A stretch of 64,000 nucleotides of DNA from Ralstonia pickettii DTP0602 (GTDB lineage: Bacteria > Pseudomonadota > Gammaproteobacteria > Burkholderiales > Burkholderiaceae), in assembly GCA_000471925.1 (NCBI GenBank), contig CP006667.1:2604001-2668000 (forward strand). The letters are read 5' to 3'. The notes beneath the pieces are model-generated. The model did no database searches and was not told the DNA's origin. It worked only from the letters and a program-made list of their open reading frames with translations. Made by a program: the position numbers and the translations under genes. Below are positions 17,373-25,034 of this stretch, piece after piece. Positions within the stretch are counted from its first letter, which is position 1; each line of letters starts with the position of its first letter.

Positions 17373-18155
17373 TCAGATGAAGCGCACGCCGGCCGAGCCG
17401 ATGCCGCCCAGGCTGATGCGAAGCTGGTCGCCGGCCTTGACCGGCACCATCGCGGCCAGCGAGCCGGACAGGATCACCTCGCCCTTCTTCAGCCCCATGC
17501 CGAGGCGGCCCAGCGTATTGGCCAGCCACGCCACGGCGTTGGCCGGATGGCCGAGGGCGGCGGCACCGGCGCCGGTGGCAACGATCTCGCCGTTCTTCTC
17601 CAGCGTCATCCCGACCGTGCCGAGATCCAGCCCGCGCGGGTCCACGGCGGCGTCGCCCAGCACAAACACGCCGGACGATGCGTTATCCGCCACCGTGTCC
17701 TGGATGCGAATCTTCCAGTCGCGGATGCGCGAGTCGACGATCTCGAAGCACGGCAGCACGTAGGCGGTGGCGCGCAGCACATCGGCATTGGTCACGCCCG
17801 GGCCTTCCAGGTCTTCCTTGAGCACGAAGGCAATCTCGCCCTCGGCCTTGGGCGCGATCAGCGTGTCGGCGGCAATGGCGGCGCCATCGCCGTAGACCAT
17901 GCCGGACAGCAGGTGCCCGAAGTCCGGCTGGCGCACATCGAGCATGTCCATCACCACCCGGCTGGTCACGCCGATCTTCTTGCCGATGACACGCTCGCCG
18001 GCATCCAGCCGATGCTGCACCATGGCGAGCTGGATGCCGTAGGCGTCGTCGAGGGACAGATCTGGATAGCCTTCGGTCAGCGGTGCGATGGCCTGGCGCG
18101 CGGACAGCGCGTGGTGAAGGCCAGCAGCGATGTCGAGGATTTGTTCTGGTTTCAT
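17373..18155 (-). CDS. dmpE: 2-oxopent-4-enoate hydratase
   Basis: This 260-residue member of the same family as its neighbour has the DmpE-type sequence VIGKKIGVTSRVVMDML followed by QPDFGHLLSGMVYGDG. It adds water to 2-hydroxypenta-2,4-dienoate to form 4-hydroxy-2-oxovalerate. KAEGEIAFVLKEDLEGPG and ALGHPANAVAWLANTLG are the metal and structural motifs. The start at 18155 (MKPEQILDIAAGL) lies 8 bp after the dehydrogenase stop. Having both DmpE and DmpH side by side shows the oxidative branch of the meta pathway. Confidence 0.94.
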   Translation of the reverse strand: MKPEQILDIAAGLHHALSARQAIAPLTEGYPDLSLDDAYGIQLAMVQHRLDAGERVIGKKIGVTSRVVMDMLDVRQPDFGHLLSGMVYGDGAAIAADTLIAPKAEGEIAFVLKEDLEGPGVTNADVLRATAYVLPCFEIVDSRIRDWKIRIQDTVADNASSGVFVLGDAAVDPRGLDLGTVGMTLEKNGEIVATGAGAAALGHPANAVAWLANTLGRLGMGLKKGEVILSGSLAAMVPVKAGDQLRISLGGIGSAGVRFI

Positions 18156-18163
18156 GGCCTGGC

Positions 18164-19618
18164 TCACAGTTTCACGCACACATTGCGCAGCTCGGTATAG
18201 AACTCCAGCGAATGCACCCCGCCCTCGCGGCCGATGCCGGATTGCTTGGCGCCGCCGAAGGCGGTGCGCAGGTCGCGCAGGAACCACGCGTTGATCCAGC
18301 AGATGCCCACCTCCAGGGCGCTGCCCATGCGGTGTGCCGTGCCGAGATCGGACGTCCACACCGTCGCAGCCAGGCCGTAGGGCGTGTCGTTGGCGAGCCG
18401 GACGGCTTCTTGCTCGGTATCGAACGGCGCGATATGGCAGCAAGGGCCAAAGATCTCTTCGTGGATCACGGCCGCATCCTCGGGCAGGCCTGTCCAGATG
18501 GTGGGCTGCACCCAGGCGCCTTCGGCCAGCGCTTCGGGCATCTCGGGCACGCCGCCGCCGGTGACTACGGTGGCGCCTGCGTCAGCCGCCTTCCTGTAGT
18601 AGGACAGCACCTTGGCCTGATGCTCCAGCGAAACCAGTGGGCCCATGTTCACACCGTCGGCGTCCGGGGAGCCCAGCCGCAAGCCTTCGGCCTTTGCCTT
18701 GAGCGCCGCGACGAAGCGCTCGAAAATCGGCCGCTGCACGTAGACGCGCTCGGTGCCCAGGCACACCTGACCGCTGTTCTCGAAGGCCGAGCGCGCAATG
18801 CCGGCGACGGCCTTGTCGAAATCCGCGTCGGCGAACACGATGCCGGCGTTCTTGCCGCCCAGCTCCAACGAAACCGGACGCACGCCATGGGCAGCTGCCT
18901 TCATGATGGCCTCGCCGGTACGGGTTTCGCCGGTGAAGGTGATGCCGTTCACATCCGGGTGCGAGGTCAGGAAGGCACCGGCAGAATCCGGGCCAAAGCC
19001 GTGGACGACGTTGTACACGCCAGGAGGCACGCCAGCCTCGTTCATGACTTCGCCGAGCAAGGTGGCTGTAGCCGGGGTTTCCTCGGACGGCTTGACCACT
19101 ACCGTATTGCCGCAGGCCAGCGCCGGGCCAACCTTCCAGGTCATCAGCAGCAGCGGCAGGTTCCACGGGCACACCACGCCGATCACGCCGCGCGGCGAGC
19201 GCACCGCGTAGTTGATGGCCTCGCCGCCATCGGGCGTGGCCATGGCGAAACTCTCAGCCGGTACGTTCCTGATCAGGTCGGCGAACACCTTGAAGTTGGC
19301 CGCGCCGCGTGGAATGTCGACATGGCTGGCGAGCGACAGCGGCTTGCCGGTGTCGGCAATCTCGGCCTGCAGGAATTCGTCGAAGCGGCGGTTGATGCCG
19401 TCGGCCACGGCGTGCAGCAGTTCGACGCGCCGGGCCACCGTCATGCGCCCCCACTCGCCCTGCAACGCGCGGCGCGCGGCCGCCACGGCGGCGTCGACCT
19501 CTGCCTGGCCGGCCTCGTGGACATGCCCGATCAGGCTGTTGTCGACCGGATTACGGTTCTCAAAGGTCCGTTCGGTGCCGACCCATTCGCCGTTAATGAA
19601 GTTGCGAAATTGTTTCAT
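18164..19618 (-). CDS. dmpC: 2-hydroxymuconic semialdehyde dehydrogenase
   Basis: The 484-residue aldehyde dehydrogenase has the length of DmpC/XylG (about 486). MKQFRNFINGEWVG is the typical start. The general-base Glu is in LELGGKNAGIVF, the catalytic Cys in NSGQVCLGTERVYV, and IHEEIFGPCCHIAPF is present near the C-terminus. It oxidises 2-hydroxymuconic semialdehyde to 2-hydroxymuconate with NAD+. No hydrolytic-branch enzyme (2-hydroxymuconic semialdehyde hydrolase) is encoded here, so flow must use this step. 93 bp separate it from the preceding gene. Confidence 0.94.
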   Translation of the reverse strand: MKQFRNFINGEWVGTERTFENRNPVDNSLIGHVHEAGQAEVDAAVAAARRALQGEWGRMTVARRVELLHAVADGINRRFDEFLQAEIADTGKPLSLASHVDIPRGAANFKVFADLIRNVPAESFAMATPDGGEAINYAVRSPRGVIGVVCPWNLPLLLMTWKVGPALACGNTVVVKPSEETPATATLLGEVMNEAGVPPGVYNVVHGFGPDSAGAFLTSHPDVNGITFTGETRTGEAIMKAAAHGVRPVSLELGGKNAGIVFADADFDKAVAGIARSAFENSGQVCLGTERVYVQRPIFERFVAALKAKAEGLRLGSPDADGVNMGPLVSLEHQAKVLSYYRKAADAGATVVTGGGVPEMPEALAEGAWVQPTIWTGLPEDAAVIHEEIFGPCCHIAPFDTEQEAVRLANDTPYGLAATVWTSDLGTAHRMGSALEVGICWINAWFLRDLRTAFGGAKQSGIGREGGVHSLEFYTELRNVCVKL

Positions 19619-19711
19619 GCAATTGCCTCGGTGACTGATTTTGAAAGGGATTGGGATCCGCACCGTCCAGGGCGCGTCGGAGCCGAGCAGCACGGCCTCT
19701 CGCCTGGAGCG

Positions 19712-20419
19712 CTAGGCTGGTCCGATTGCCGTGCCCTCCGAATCGCCGGCGGTCAGGTATTCCCACATCCGTTCGAAGATCCGGCCAACGCGAGTCGCGC
19801 GCAATTCGGCGTCCGCCTGCGGGATGACCGCGGCATGGTCGCTCAGTCCCGCACCGCGCAACGCGAGATCCATGCGTGCCGCATCTTCCAGGTACCACGT
19901 CAGCACCACCGCATCCTCCAGCGAGGCGCCGGCAACCACGGCGCCGTTGCCCCGCATCACCACCGCGCTGGCCGTACCCAGGGTTTCGACCACCGCTGCC
20001 GCCTGCCCAGGCGTGCGGACCAGTTGCGGGTTGTCCCACAGCGGCACCCCGGCGGAGAAATACGTGCCAATGCCGTGCAGGCAGCGCGGTGTCAGGCGTG
20101 CTGCCGACAACGCCATCACGGCCGGTGGCATGCTGCGCACGACGCCGCCAATGTGCGGATGCTGCCGGTAGATCTCCTGGTGAATGCGGACTTCGCCCAG
20201 CACGCCTTCAGGAAGCGTCCCGTTGACGCTCACCACCGTGCCGGTGTCGCTTGCCCCGATCAGCCCCATCGGCTTGGCCGCACACACCAGAAACTCGCCC
20301 GGGCTGAGGCGCACACTGCAATGTCCATAGGCATGGGCGAGATGAGCCCGACCGATCGCCCGTGCTGCTACACGCACGAGGCGTTGTTGCGCGTCAATGA
20401 GCGTGGAGGTCGTGCTCAT
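19712..20419 (-). CDS. Class II aldolase/adducin family protein, probable ring-fission product decarboxylase (DhbB/CmtD-like)
   Basis: The 235-residue protein has a class II aldolase fold: AHAYGHCSVRLSPG, then GEVRIHQEIYRQHP with the usual Glu. Its place between an extradiol dioxygenase and a 2-hydroxymuconic semialdehyde dehydrogenase fits DhbB/CmtD, family members that decarboxylate 3-carboxylated ring-fission products. The canonical zinc His residues are replaced: the HxH position reads RSM (VVRSMPPAV) and the third ligand region reads RGNG instead of the usual RNHG. I think this is a feature of the decarboxylase clade rather than damage, but cannot verify it. The start at 20419 overlaps the dioxygenase stop as ATGA. 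Confidence 0.75.
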   Translation of the reverse strand: MSTTSTLIDAQQRLVRVAARAIGRAHLAHAYGHCSVRLSPGEFLVCAAKPMGLIGASDTGTVVSVNGTLPEGVLGEVRIHQEIYRQHPHIGGVVRSMPPAVMALSAARLTPRCLHGIGTYFSAGVPLWDNPQLVRTPGQAAAVVETLGTASAVVMRGNGAVVAGASLEDAVVLTWYLEDAARMDLALRGAGLSDHAAVIPQADAELRATRVGRIFERMWEYLTAGDSEGTAIGPA

Positions 20420-21282
20420 GAACGAAACTCGGCAATGTCCGGCTTGGCACCCCACATGCAGAAGGATGACGAAGTCCCGGTGGGAAAATGCCGAGGGCGG
20501 TAGGTCTTCTCGTCTTCCACCGAGATGGTCCTGACGCCTGTCGAGTACTCGTAGATCATGTCGTCCGGACCTTCGAAATAGAGGAACACGGCGCCCGAGG
20601 TGGGATGCCGTCCCGGGCCGAACAGGATGCGTACGCCCCGTTCGCGCAGCAGGTAGTAAGACCGCATCAGGTCGTCGACACTCTCCACCTGGTGGTTGAT
20701 ATGCTGGACGCCGGCGTAACTCGAAGGGAACAGCGCGATCTTGTGGTGGATCTCGTCGATTCGCAGCAATGGCGCCTCGCCGATCCAGTCACTTACCTTT
20801 GCATTGCAAAGCCCCGTCCAGAACGTTTCGTCGCGCGCCGGATTGGTCGAGCGCAAGCCGATGTGGCTGAAGCCGGTGATGCCGGCATCGCGCGACGGAA
20901 AATAACGACGACCGCTGTGGTCGGGCGCGACCACGAGATCGATGCTGTTGCCGGACGGATCACGAAAGTTGATGAAGGCACCAACGCGTCGTAACTCGCA
21001 CTGCTCTTTCGAGCCCGTGACGACACGCACGTCGTTGCGATCGAGCAAGTCGGCGGACGCGGCAAGCTCGGCGGGAGACGCTACCTCGAAGGCGGAAGTA
21101 TGGTCTTTGGGGTCGCCCTCGAAATAGCACAGCGTGTGGTCGCGACTGTCCGAGCGGAAGTAGAGGGCGCCTCTCTCGCGATGCGCGACCTCCAGGCCCA
21201 GCACCTGCGTAGCGTACTGCTCGCAACCTTGCAGGTCGCGCGTCCCAAGGCGCACATAGCGGATATCGGAAAGGTGAATCAT
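20416..21282 (-). CDS. Type I extradiol dioxygenase, probable 2,3-dihydroxybenzoate 3,4-dioxygenase (DhbA/CmtC-like)
   Basis: The 288-residue protein has two VOC modules and the metal triad of type I extradiol dioxygenases: His in GFSHIGLRS, His in VQHINHQVES and Glu in MIYEYSTG. Context suggests the substrate: a CmtD/DhbB-like decarboxylase follows, then the catechol-type lower pathway, so the ring is probably a 3-carboxycatechol such as 2,3-dihydroxybenzoate. The start at 21282 (MIHLSDIRYVRLG) matches homologues; the longer open frame begins in the promoter region. It heads the minus-strand pathway operon and is divergent from the LysR gene at 21501. Alternative substrates such as alkyl-substituted dihydroxybenzoates remain possible. 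Confidence 0.82.
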   Translation of the reverse strand: MIHLSDIRYVRLGTRDLQGCEQYATQVLGLEVAHRERGALYFRSDSRDHTLCYFEGDPKDHTSAFEVASPAELAASADLLDRNDVRVVTGSKEQCELRRVGAFINFRDPSGNSIDLVVAPDHSGRRYFPSRDAGITGFSHIGLRSTNPARDETFWTGLCNAKVSDWIGEAPLLRIDEIHHKIALFPSSYAGVQHINHQVESVDDLMRSYYLLRERGVRILFGPGRHPTSGAVFLYFEGPDDMIYEYSTGVRTISVEDEKTYRPRHFPTGTSSSFCMWGAKPDIAEFRS

Positions 21283-21469
21283 CTGGTCTCCTGTTGATCG
21301 CCGCCGGCAGATCACGAGGCAGGAGTCCTCAGGCATGTGCTTCCCGGTCACAGCGGGAACCTGCCTGCCTACGTTCGTCTCCTGCCCCGCAGGCATCGAT
21401 GCTGAGCATCCCGCCGGCTGGTTTTCGGAAAATGTAGCGGCGCCGAACGCATAAACAAAGCAAATTGTT

Positions 21470-21496
21470 ATAATTCAGATTATTTGATTTTCAAAT
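21470..21496. promoter_or_regulatory. Overlapping operator dyads in the LysR/dioxygenase divergent promoter
   Basis: ATAAT-TCAG-ATTAT (21470-21483) is a perfect inverted repeat, immediately overlapped by ATTTGA-TTT-TCAAAT (21482-21496), which contains T-N11-A (T21483, A21495). Both lie in an unusually AT-rich patch just before the LysR ATG at 21501, so this is the best candidate for the regulator's recognition site and its own repression. Confidence 0.6.
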
Positions 21497-21500
21497 ATCC

Positions 21501-22406
21501 ATGCGACTCGATCTGAATTTGCTGCGGGTTTTGCTGGCGATCTACGACACCGGCAGCGTGACGGCAGCGGCCAAGCGTCTGAACATGAGCCAGCCGGCGG
21601 CCAGCGCCGCTCTCGCCCGGTTGCGCGAGTCATTGGGAGATGCCCTGTTTATCCGCCAGGTCGATGGCATGTCGCCTACGCCCCGCGCGCAAAGCCTGGC
21701 GGGCAAGGCAAGGGAAGTCCTGGACGCCATCGATCACGATATCCTGCGGGCGCCGGAATTTGATCCGGGGGTGTGCGGCGATGAATTCGTCTTTTGCCTG
21801 AGCGCGATCGGAGAGATCGTGTTTCTGCCGAAGCTGGTGCAACACATCCGTGCTACGGCCCCGTCGGCGCGCATTCGTGGCGTCAGCCTCGCCCCTGCCC
21901 AGTTGGAAGAAGCCTTGCGGGTTGGCGAGGTCGATCTGGCGCTCGGCTATTTCCCGGATTTACGCAAGGCCGAATTCTTCCAGCGGCGCCTGTTCTCGCA
22001 TGACCTTGTCTGTATGGTGCGCACCGGGCACAGGATCAAGGGACCGCGCATGACCCTGACGCAGTTCCAGGCGGCAGAGCATGCCTTCGTCAAGGATGGA
22101 AGTCGTAGCCAGGAGATGTTTGAAGAGGTTCTCGCCAAGCAGGGCATCCAGCGCAATATCGTGTTGCATACCGCGCACTATATGAGCATCCCCACCATCA
22201 TCGCCGAATCCGACCTGGTGGTGGTGCTGCCGCGTACGGTCGCCAACGTGTTTGCCGACTCAAAAAGGGTGCGCATCGTAGCGCCTCCGGTTGAAATTCC
22301 GCATTACGATCTGAAGGTGTACTGGCATCGGCGCTTTGCCAAGGATCCCAAATCGAAATGGCTGCGCTCCGTGGTCACGGAGGTTTTCGCCACCGACGCC
22401 GACTGA
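21501..22406 (+). CDS. LysR family transcriptional regulator of the meta-pathway operon
   Basis: This is a 301-residue LysR regulator. The N-terminal helix-turn-helix reads MRLDLNLLRVLLAIYDTGSVTAAAKRLNMSQPAASAALARLR, split here as LDLNLLRVLLAIYDTGS and NMSQPAASAALARLR. The rest is the effector-binding domain. It belongs to the NahR/NodD-like branch, like the gene at 3765. It is divergent from the dioxygenase gene with 218 bp between starts containing two dyads, so it almost certainly controls the 21282-14254 operon. The inducer is probably the aromatic substrate or a ring-fission product. Confidence 0.92.
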   Translation: MRLDLNLLRVLLAIYDTGSVTAAAKRLNMSQPAASAALARLRESLGDALFIRQVDGMSPTPRAQSLAGKAREVLDAIDHDILRAPEFDPGVCGDEFVFCLSAIGEIVFLPKLVQHIRATAPSARIRGVSLAPAQLEEALRVGEVDLALGYFPDLRKAEFFQRRLFSHDLVCMVRTGHRIKGPRMTLTQFQAAEHAFVKDGSRSQEMFEEVLAKQGIQRNIVLHTAHYMSIPTIIAESDLVVVLPRTVANVFADSKRVRIVAPPVEIPHYDLKVYWHRRFAKDPKSKWLRSVVTEVFATDAD

Positions 22407-22514
22407 GCAATTGGGTCGTAAATCGCTATCTGTTAACCGGCGACCAACCCGATTTTTCCAGTGCTCTCGATAACGCATATACCTGCGCACTGCAAAGCAG
22501 CCCGGGCATGGCGG

Positions 22515-23249
22515 CTACTCGAACCGTACGGATCCCGCACCGCTTCGGTCTACCGATCGCCTGGCAGGATTGCCGGAAATATGAACATTGCCAGCGCCAC
22601 TCAACTCCACTTGCGCGGATTCAGAAGCATATGCCGAGACTAGCCCGGCTCCCGATACCTCAGCGGAAATCGACTTCGCGCGGAGGTTGGCCAGTTCCAC
22701 ACTGCCTGAGCCCGACACCGTAGCCTTGACTTCGCTGGCAGTGCCGTCGGCTACGATCGTGCCCGAACCGGACACCTGGAGCATGACGGCATTGACGTGC
22801 AGGCCGTTGGCCACAAGCTTGCCCGACCCAGAGATGACCGCGCGCGACAACTCCGGTCCTTCGACCAGCAGCCTGATTGGCTTTTCCGAAGAAAACGAGC
22901 CATCGGGGGCGATCACCAGAGTGCCGCCCTCAACGGTCGTTTTGATCTTCGACATGATGTCGGACTGGGCCAAGACGGTAATGCTTGGGTCGGGAGCGAA
23001 CCGGTACGTCGCATCTGCACTCAGCATCATGTCAATGCCCTGAAACGCAGGTAGCGAACGGCGCTGGCTGACGACTGGACCCTTCGCTTTCACCATATTG
23101 GCGCCGCCGTAGACCTTGCCGTTGATGATAGCGACCGAGTCGCCCGTCACTACAACGTTCGAGCCATTGACGATCACGGTGCCGTCGCCATGCGCAATAC
23201 CGGAGACCGCCGCAAGCATCGAAACACACAACTTGACGAGTTGCTTCAC
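22515..23249 (-). CDS. GIN-domain (DUF2807) secreted protein
   Basis: The 244-residue product starts at a GTG (23249) preceded by AAAGGACC, giving MKQLVKLCVSMLAAVSGIAHG, a Sec signal peptide. The mature part is a right-handed beta-helix-like GIN domain: regular repeats of the type VSGSG, with SRAVISGSGKLVANG, VSGSGTIVADG, VSGSGSVELANL and LSGAGNVHISG. Such proteins are common in proteobacteria and Bacteroidetes, and their function is not established. The gene converges on the LysR gene at 21501. The ribosome-binding site decides against an upstream ATG start at 23309. Confidence 0.8.
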   Translation of the reverse strand: MKQLVKLCVSMLAAVSGIAHGDGTVIVNGSNVVVTGDSVAIINGKVYGGANMVKAKGPVVSQRRSLPAFQGIDMMLSADATYRFAPDPSITVLAQSDIMSKIKTTVEGGTLVIAPDGSFSSEKPIRLLVEGPELSRAVISGSGKLVANGLHVNAVMLQVSGSGTIVADGTASEVKATVSGSGSVELANLRAKSISAEVSGAGLVSAYASESAQVELSGAGNVHISGNPARRSVDRSGAGSVRFE

Positions 23250-23342
23250 GGTGGTCCTTTTGTTAGTCCGCACTGAGCTGCGCGGGACTTGCACGCCGAT
23301 AGCGCTCAAGCGCTTTACAGACGATAACCGGTAGCACGGTCG

Positions 23343-23648
23343 CTATTGCCACTTCGACCCAAGTGTTCCCAGTCCTGCCTTCCTGAGGTCCTCAGGGGCC
23401 ATCACCACGCGAAACTCGCAATCAGCGTTGAACATCAGAAACCAGGGTTCTGCGAATGCGGGGATCTGCGATGGTTCGTCGAGATTGACGACGAGAATCG
23501 CTCCGCGCGCTCCGTTCTGCTCGGTAAAGTAGACGGCCTCCGGTTTCGTCTCTGCCAGAATCCTCTCTATAACGTCACCGATCGTGCCATCGCGCACAAA
23601 AGCATTGAATGGCTCGTGAGGTATTCGGATGTTGAGAAGCATGCGCAT
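23343..23648 (-). CDS. Conserved small protein of unknown function
   Basis: The 101-residue protein begins MRMLLNIRIPHEPFNAF after a strong AAGGAGG site 6 bases upstream. It has no signal peptide or membrane segment. The pattern of alternating strand and helix (IRIPHEPFNAFVRDG, AVYFTEQNG, AILVVNL, FRVVMAPEDLRKAG) resembles the small ferredoxin-like fold proteins often labelled panthothenate synthetase or DUF3303 in databases, but I cannot name the family with certainty. It lies 93 bp upstream of the GIN-domain start on the same strand. Confidence 0.65.
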   Translation of the reverse strand: MRMLLNIRIPHEPFNAFVRDGTIGDVIERILAETKPEAVYFTEQNGARGAILVVNLDEPSQIPAFAEPWFLMFNADCEFRVVMAPEDLRKAGLGTLGSKWQ

Positions 23649-23721
23649 GTTAACCCTCCTTGATGGAACGATCTCTTCCGGCAGACTCGGGCGCGCCAGT
23701 GCCTTCCCATGACGAGCGCGT

Positions 23722-24717
23722 TTACTTCAAACCAAGCGTGAACGGCAGCAACAGTGCATTCACAAAAAGCAGGACATAGGCGATAACCATGACCGCCCGG
23801 ACGGTGGAACGTGGCCGGTCCTGTGCGCGAGCGTTATGGCGAGTCCACAGGAAACCCACGCCCATGCCCAGGACGGCAAGCCCGGAAAACAGGCTCTCCA
23901 CGGCAAGCGCGGCCGGACGGGATTTGCCAGGGCTGCTGTGCATGCCGTCTGCAATGGGGCGCGCCGCCGCTTGCCGGGCAGCCGGTGTTTCAACGGGGGT
24001 TGCAGTCAGCAGAGTGAACTCGGTGAGTTCCGGTCCGACCTGCATGGCAAGCGACGCAGTCGACGTCGGCTGTTCTTGCGCGCTCTGTGTCGGCGTAGTT
24101 GCCGGTGCCGGCTCATGCGTGGCCGGGCTTGAAATGGGGGCTTCGGTCGACCGAGTGAACTCGGTGGGTTCCGGGCTGTGCATGGCAAGCGACTCGGTCG
24201 ACGCCGGCTGTTCTTGCGCGCTCTGCGTCGGCGCAGTCGACGGTGCCGGCTCATGCGTGGCCGGGCCTGACATAGCCGTGGCAGCCTGGGGTGGGGAGGC
24301 GGGCCGGGCCGGCGCGTTTCGCATCGAGTCCCGCTCCCGCCAGAACCTGGCGAACATGCCTTCCAGGCAGCGTACCGAGTCGCAGGCATCGCGCCGGGCA
24401 CGCCAGGCCGTGATGTCCGAGTTTTGAATCCTACCCTTGCGCAGCATTCTCTGCTGCTCGGCGTAGATGCGCTCGTAGCGCTCTGACAGCCTGGTCGAAT
24501 CGCAGATCAGGTGATGGCGCGCGCGCGGGCGGGGGTCGTCGGTCGCCAGCGTGCATCGCATCCCGACGCCGCGCGGGTCTTCGCAGCGGACCGAGGATCC
24601 GCCCGCAGGTGATTTACAGTCGATGTCGGAGGCCCGCGCACCGCTGACGCCGGACAGGCCCACTGCGAAGCCCACGGCAACAATCGTGGCCAGACGCCTT
24701 ATGACCCTCTTCATCAT
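23722..24717 (-). CDS. Secreted/membrane protein with internal repeats and Cys-rich N-terminal domain
   Basis: The 331-residue protein has a signal peptide (about residues 1-30). A globular N-terminal part follows with CKSPAGGSSVRCEDPRG and a helical DACDSVRCLEGMFARFWRERD, similar to lysozyme-inhibitor-like LprI/DUF1311 domains. Then come two copies of a 47-residue Pro/Thr/Ser-rich repeat (HEPAPSTAPTQSAQEQP and HEPAPATTPTQSAQEQP), and two hydrophobic segments near the C-terminus (LFSGLAVLGMGVGFLW and VIAYVLLFVNALLLPF). It looks like a periplasmic sensor or inhibitor tethered to the membrane by a flexible linker. The function is unknown. Confidence 0.65.
   Translation of the reverse strand: MMKRVIRRLATIVAVGFAVGLSGVSGARASDIDCKSPAGGSSVRCEDPRGVGMRCTLATDDPRPRARHHLICDSTRLSERYERIYAEQQRMLRKGRIQNSDITAWRARRDACDSVRCLEGMFARFWRERDSMRNAPARPASPPQAATAMSGPATHEPAPSTAPTQSAQEQPASTESLAMHSPEPTEFTRSTEAPISSPATHEPAPATTPTQSAQEQPTSTASLAMQVGPELTEFTLLTATPVETPAARQAAARPIADGMHSSPGKSRPAALAVESLFSGLAVLGMGVGFLWTRHNARAQDRPRSTVRAVMVIAYVLLFVNALLLPFTLGLK
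24012..24267. repeat. Imperfect tandem repeat inside a coding gene
   Basis: Two copies of about 120 bp (24012-24129 and 24153-24267, period 141 bp) encode the duplicated Pro/Thr/Ser-rich linker of the membrane protein at 23722. They differ by scattered substitutions, so the duplication is not recent. Confidence 0.8.
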
Positions 24718-24908
24718 GATTCCTCATCGAAGCGGCCCAAGGCTTTCAAGCTAGTCGATGTCGCGGCTTACCCCAAGTACCTGTTGTGGAGCGCGTGCGG
24801 TACGACACTTACCGCTGCATCGTCGGGCCAGAATGCGCCCTCTCCTTCTCCTGCCGGCGCGAGCTGGCAGATGTGCTGGGCAAGTCGATGTGATGTCCGA
24901 CACGCTGC

Positions 24909-25034
24909 TCAAGGGACGATCACTTTCAGTGCAGCGGGTCCCTTGCCAGCCGTGCGCTGATCCAGCGCTTCATGCGGGCGCTGTTCGTTGCGGAAGCGCC
25001 GGAACGCATCCATGCGTCGTTGCTGCGCCGTCAT
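24909..25034 (-). pseudogene. Remnant of an integrase-type transposase (C-terminal end)
   Basis: A 41-codon open stretch reads TAQQRRMDAFRRF followed by RNEQRPHEALDQRT. This is the signature C-terminal end of rve-core transposases of the IS481/IS3 type, where (F)NEERPHEAL is nearly invariant. The rest of the transposase and any terminal repeats are missing. The fragment starts as ATGA over the stop codon of the LysR gene at 25031. The insertion that left it may therefore have reshaped the end of that regulator. The 191 bp beyond it (24718-24908) show no intact gene. Confidence 0.65.

Noticed and set aside
18083..20503. An 806-codon open frame antisense to the dehydrogenase and decarboxylase genes
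   Set aside because: Same cause; the minus-strand genes have full families, motifs and overlaps, and the antisense product has none.
24012..24267. Regular repeats that might be a CRISPR array
   Set aside because: Only two long, imperfect copies exist, both in frame in a coding gene, with no spacers of uniform size and no cas genes.
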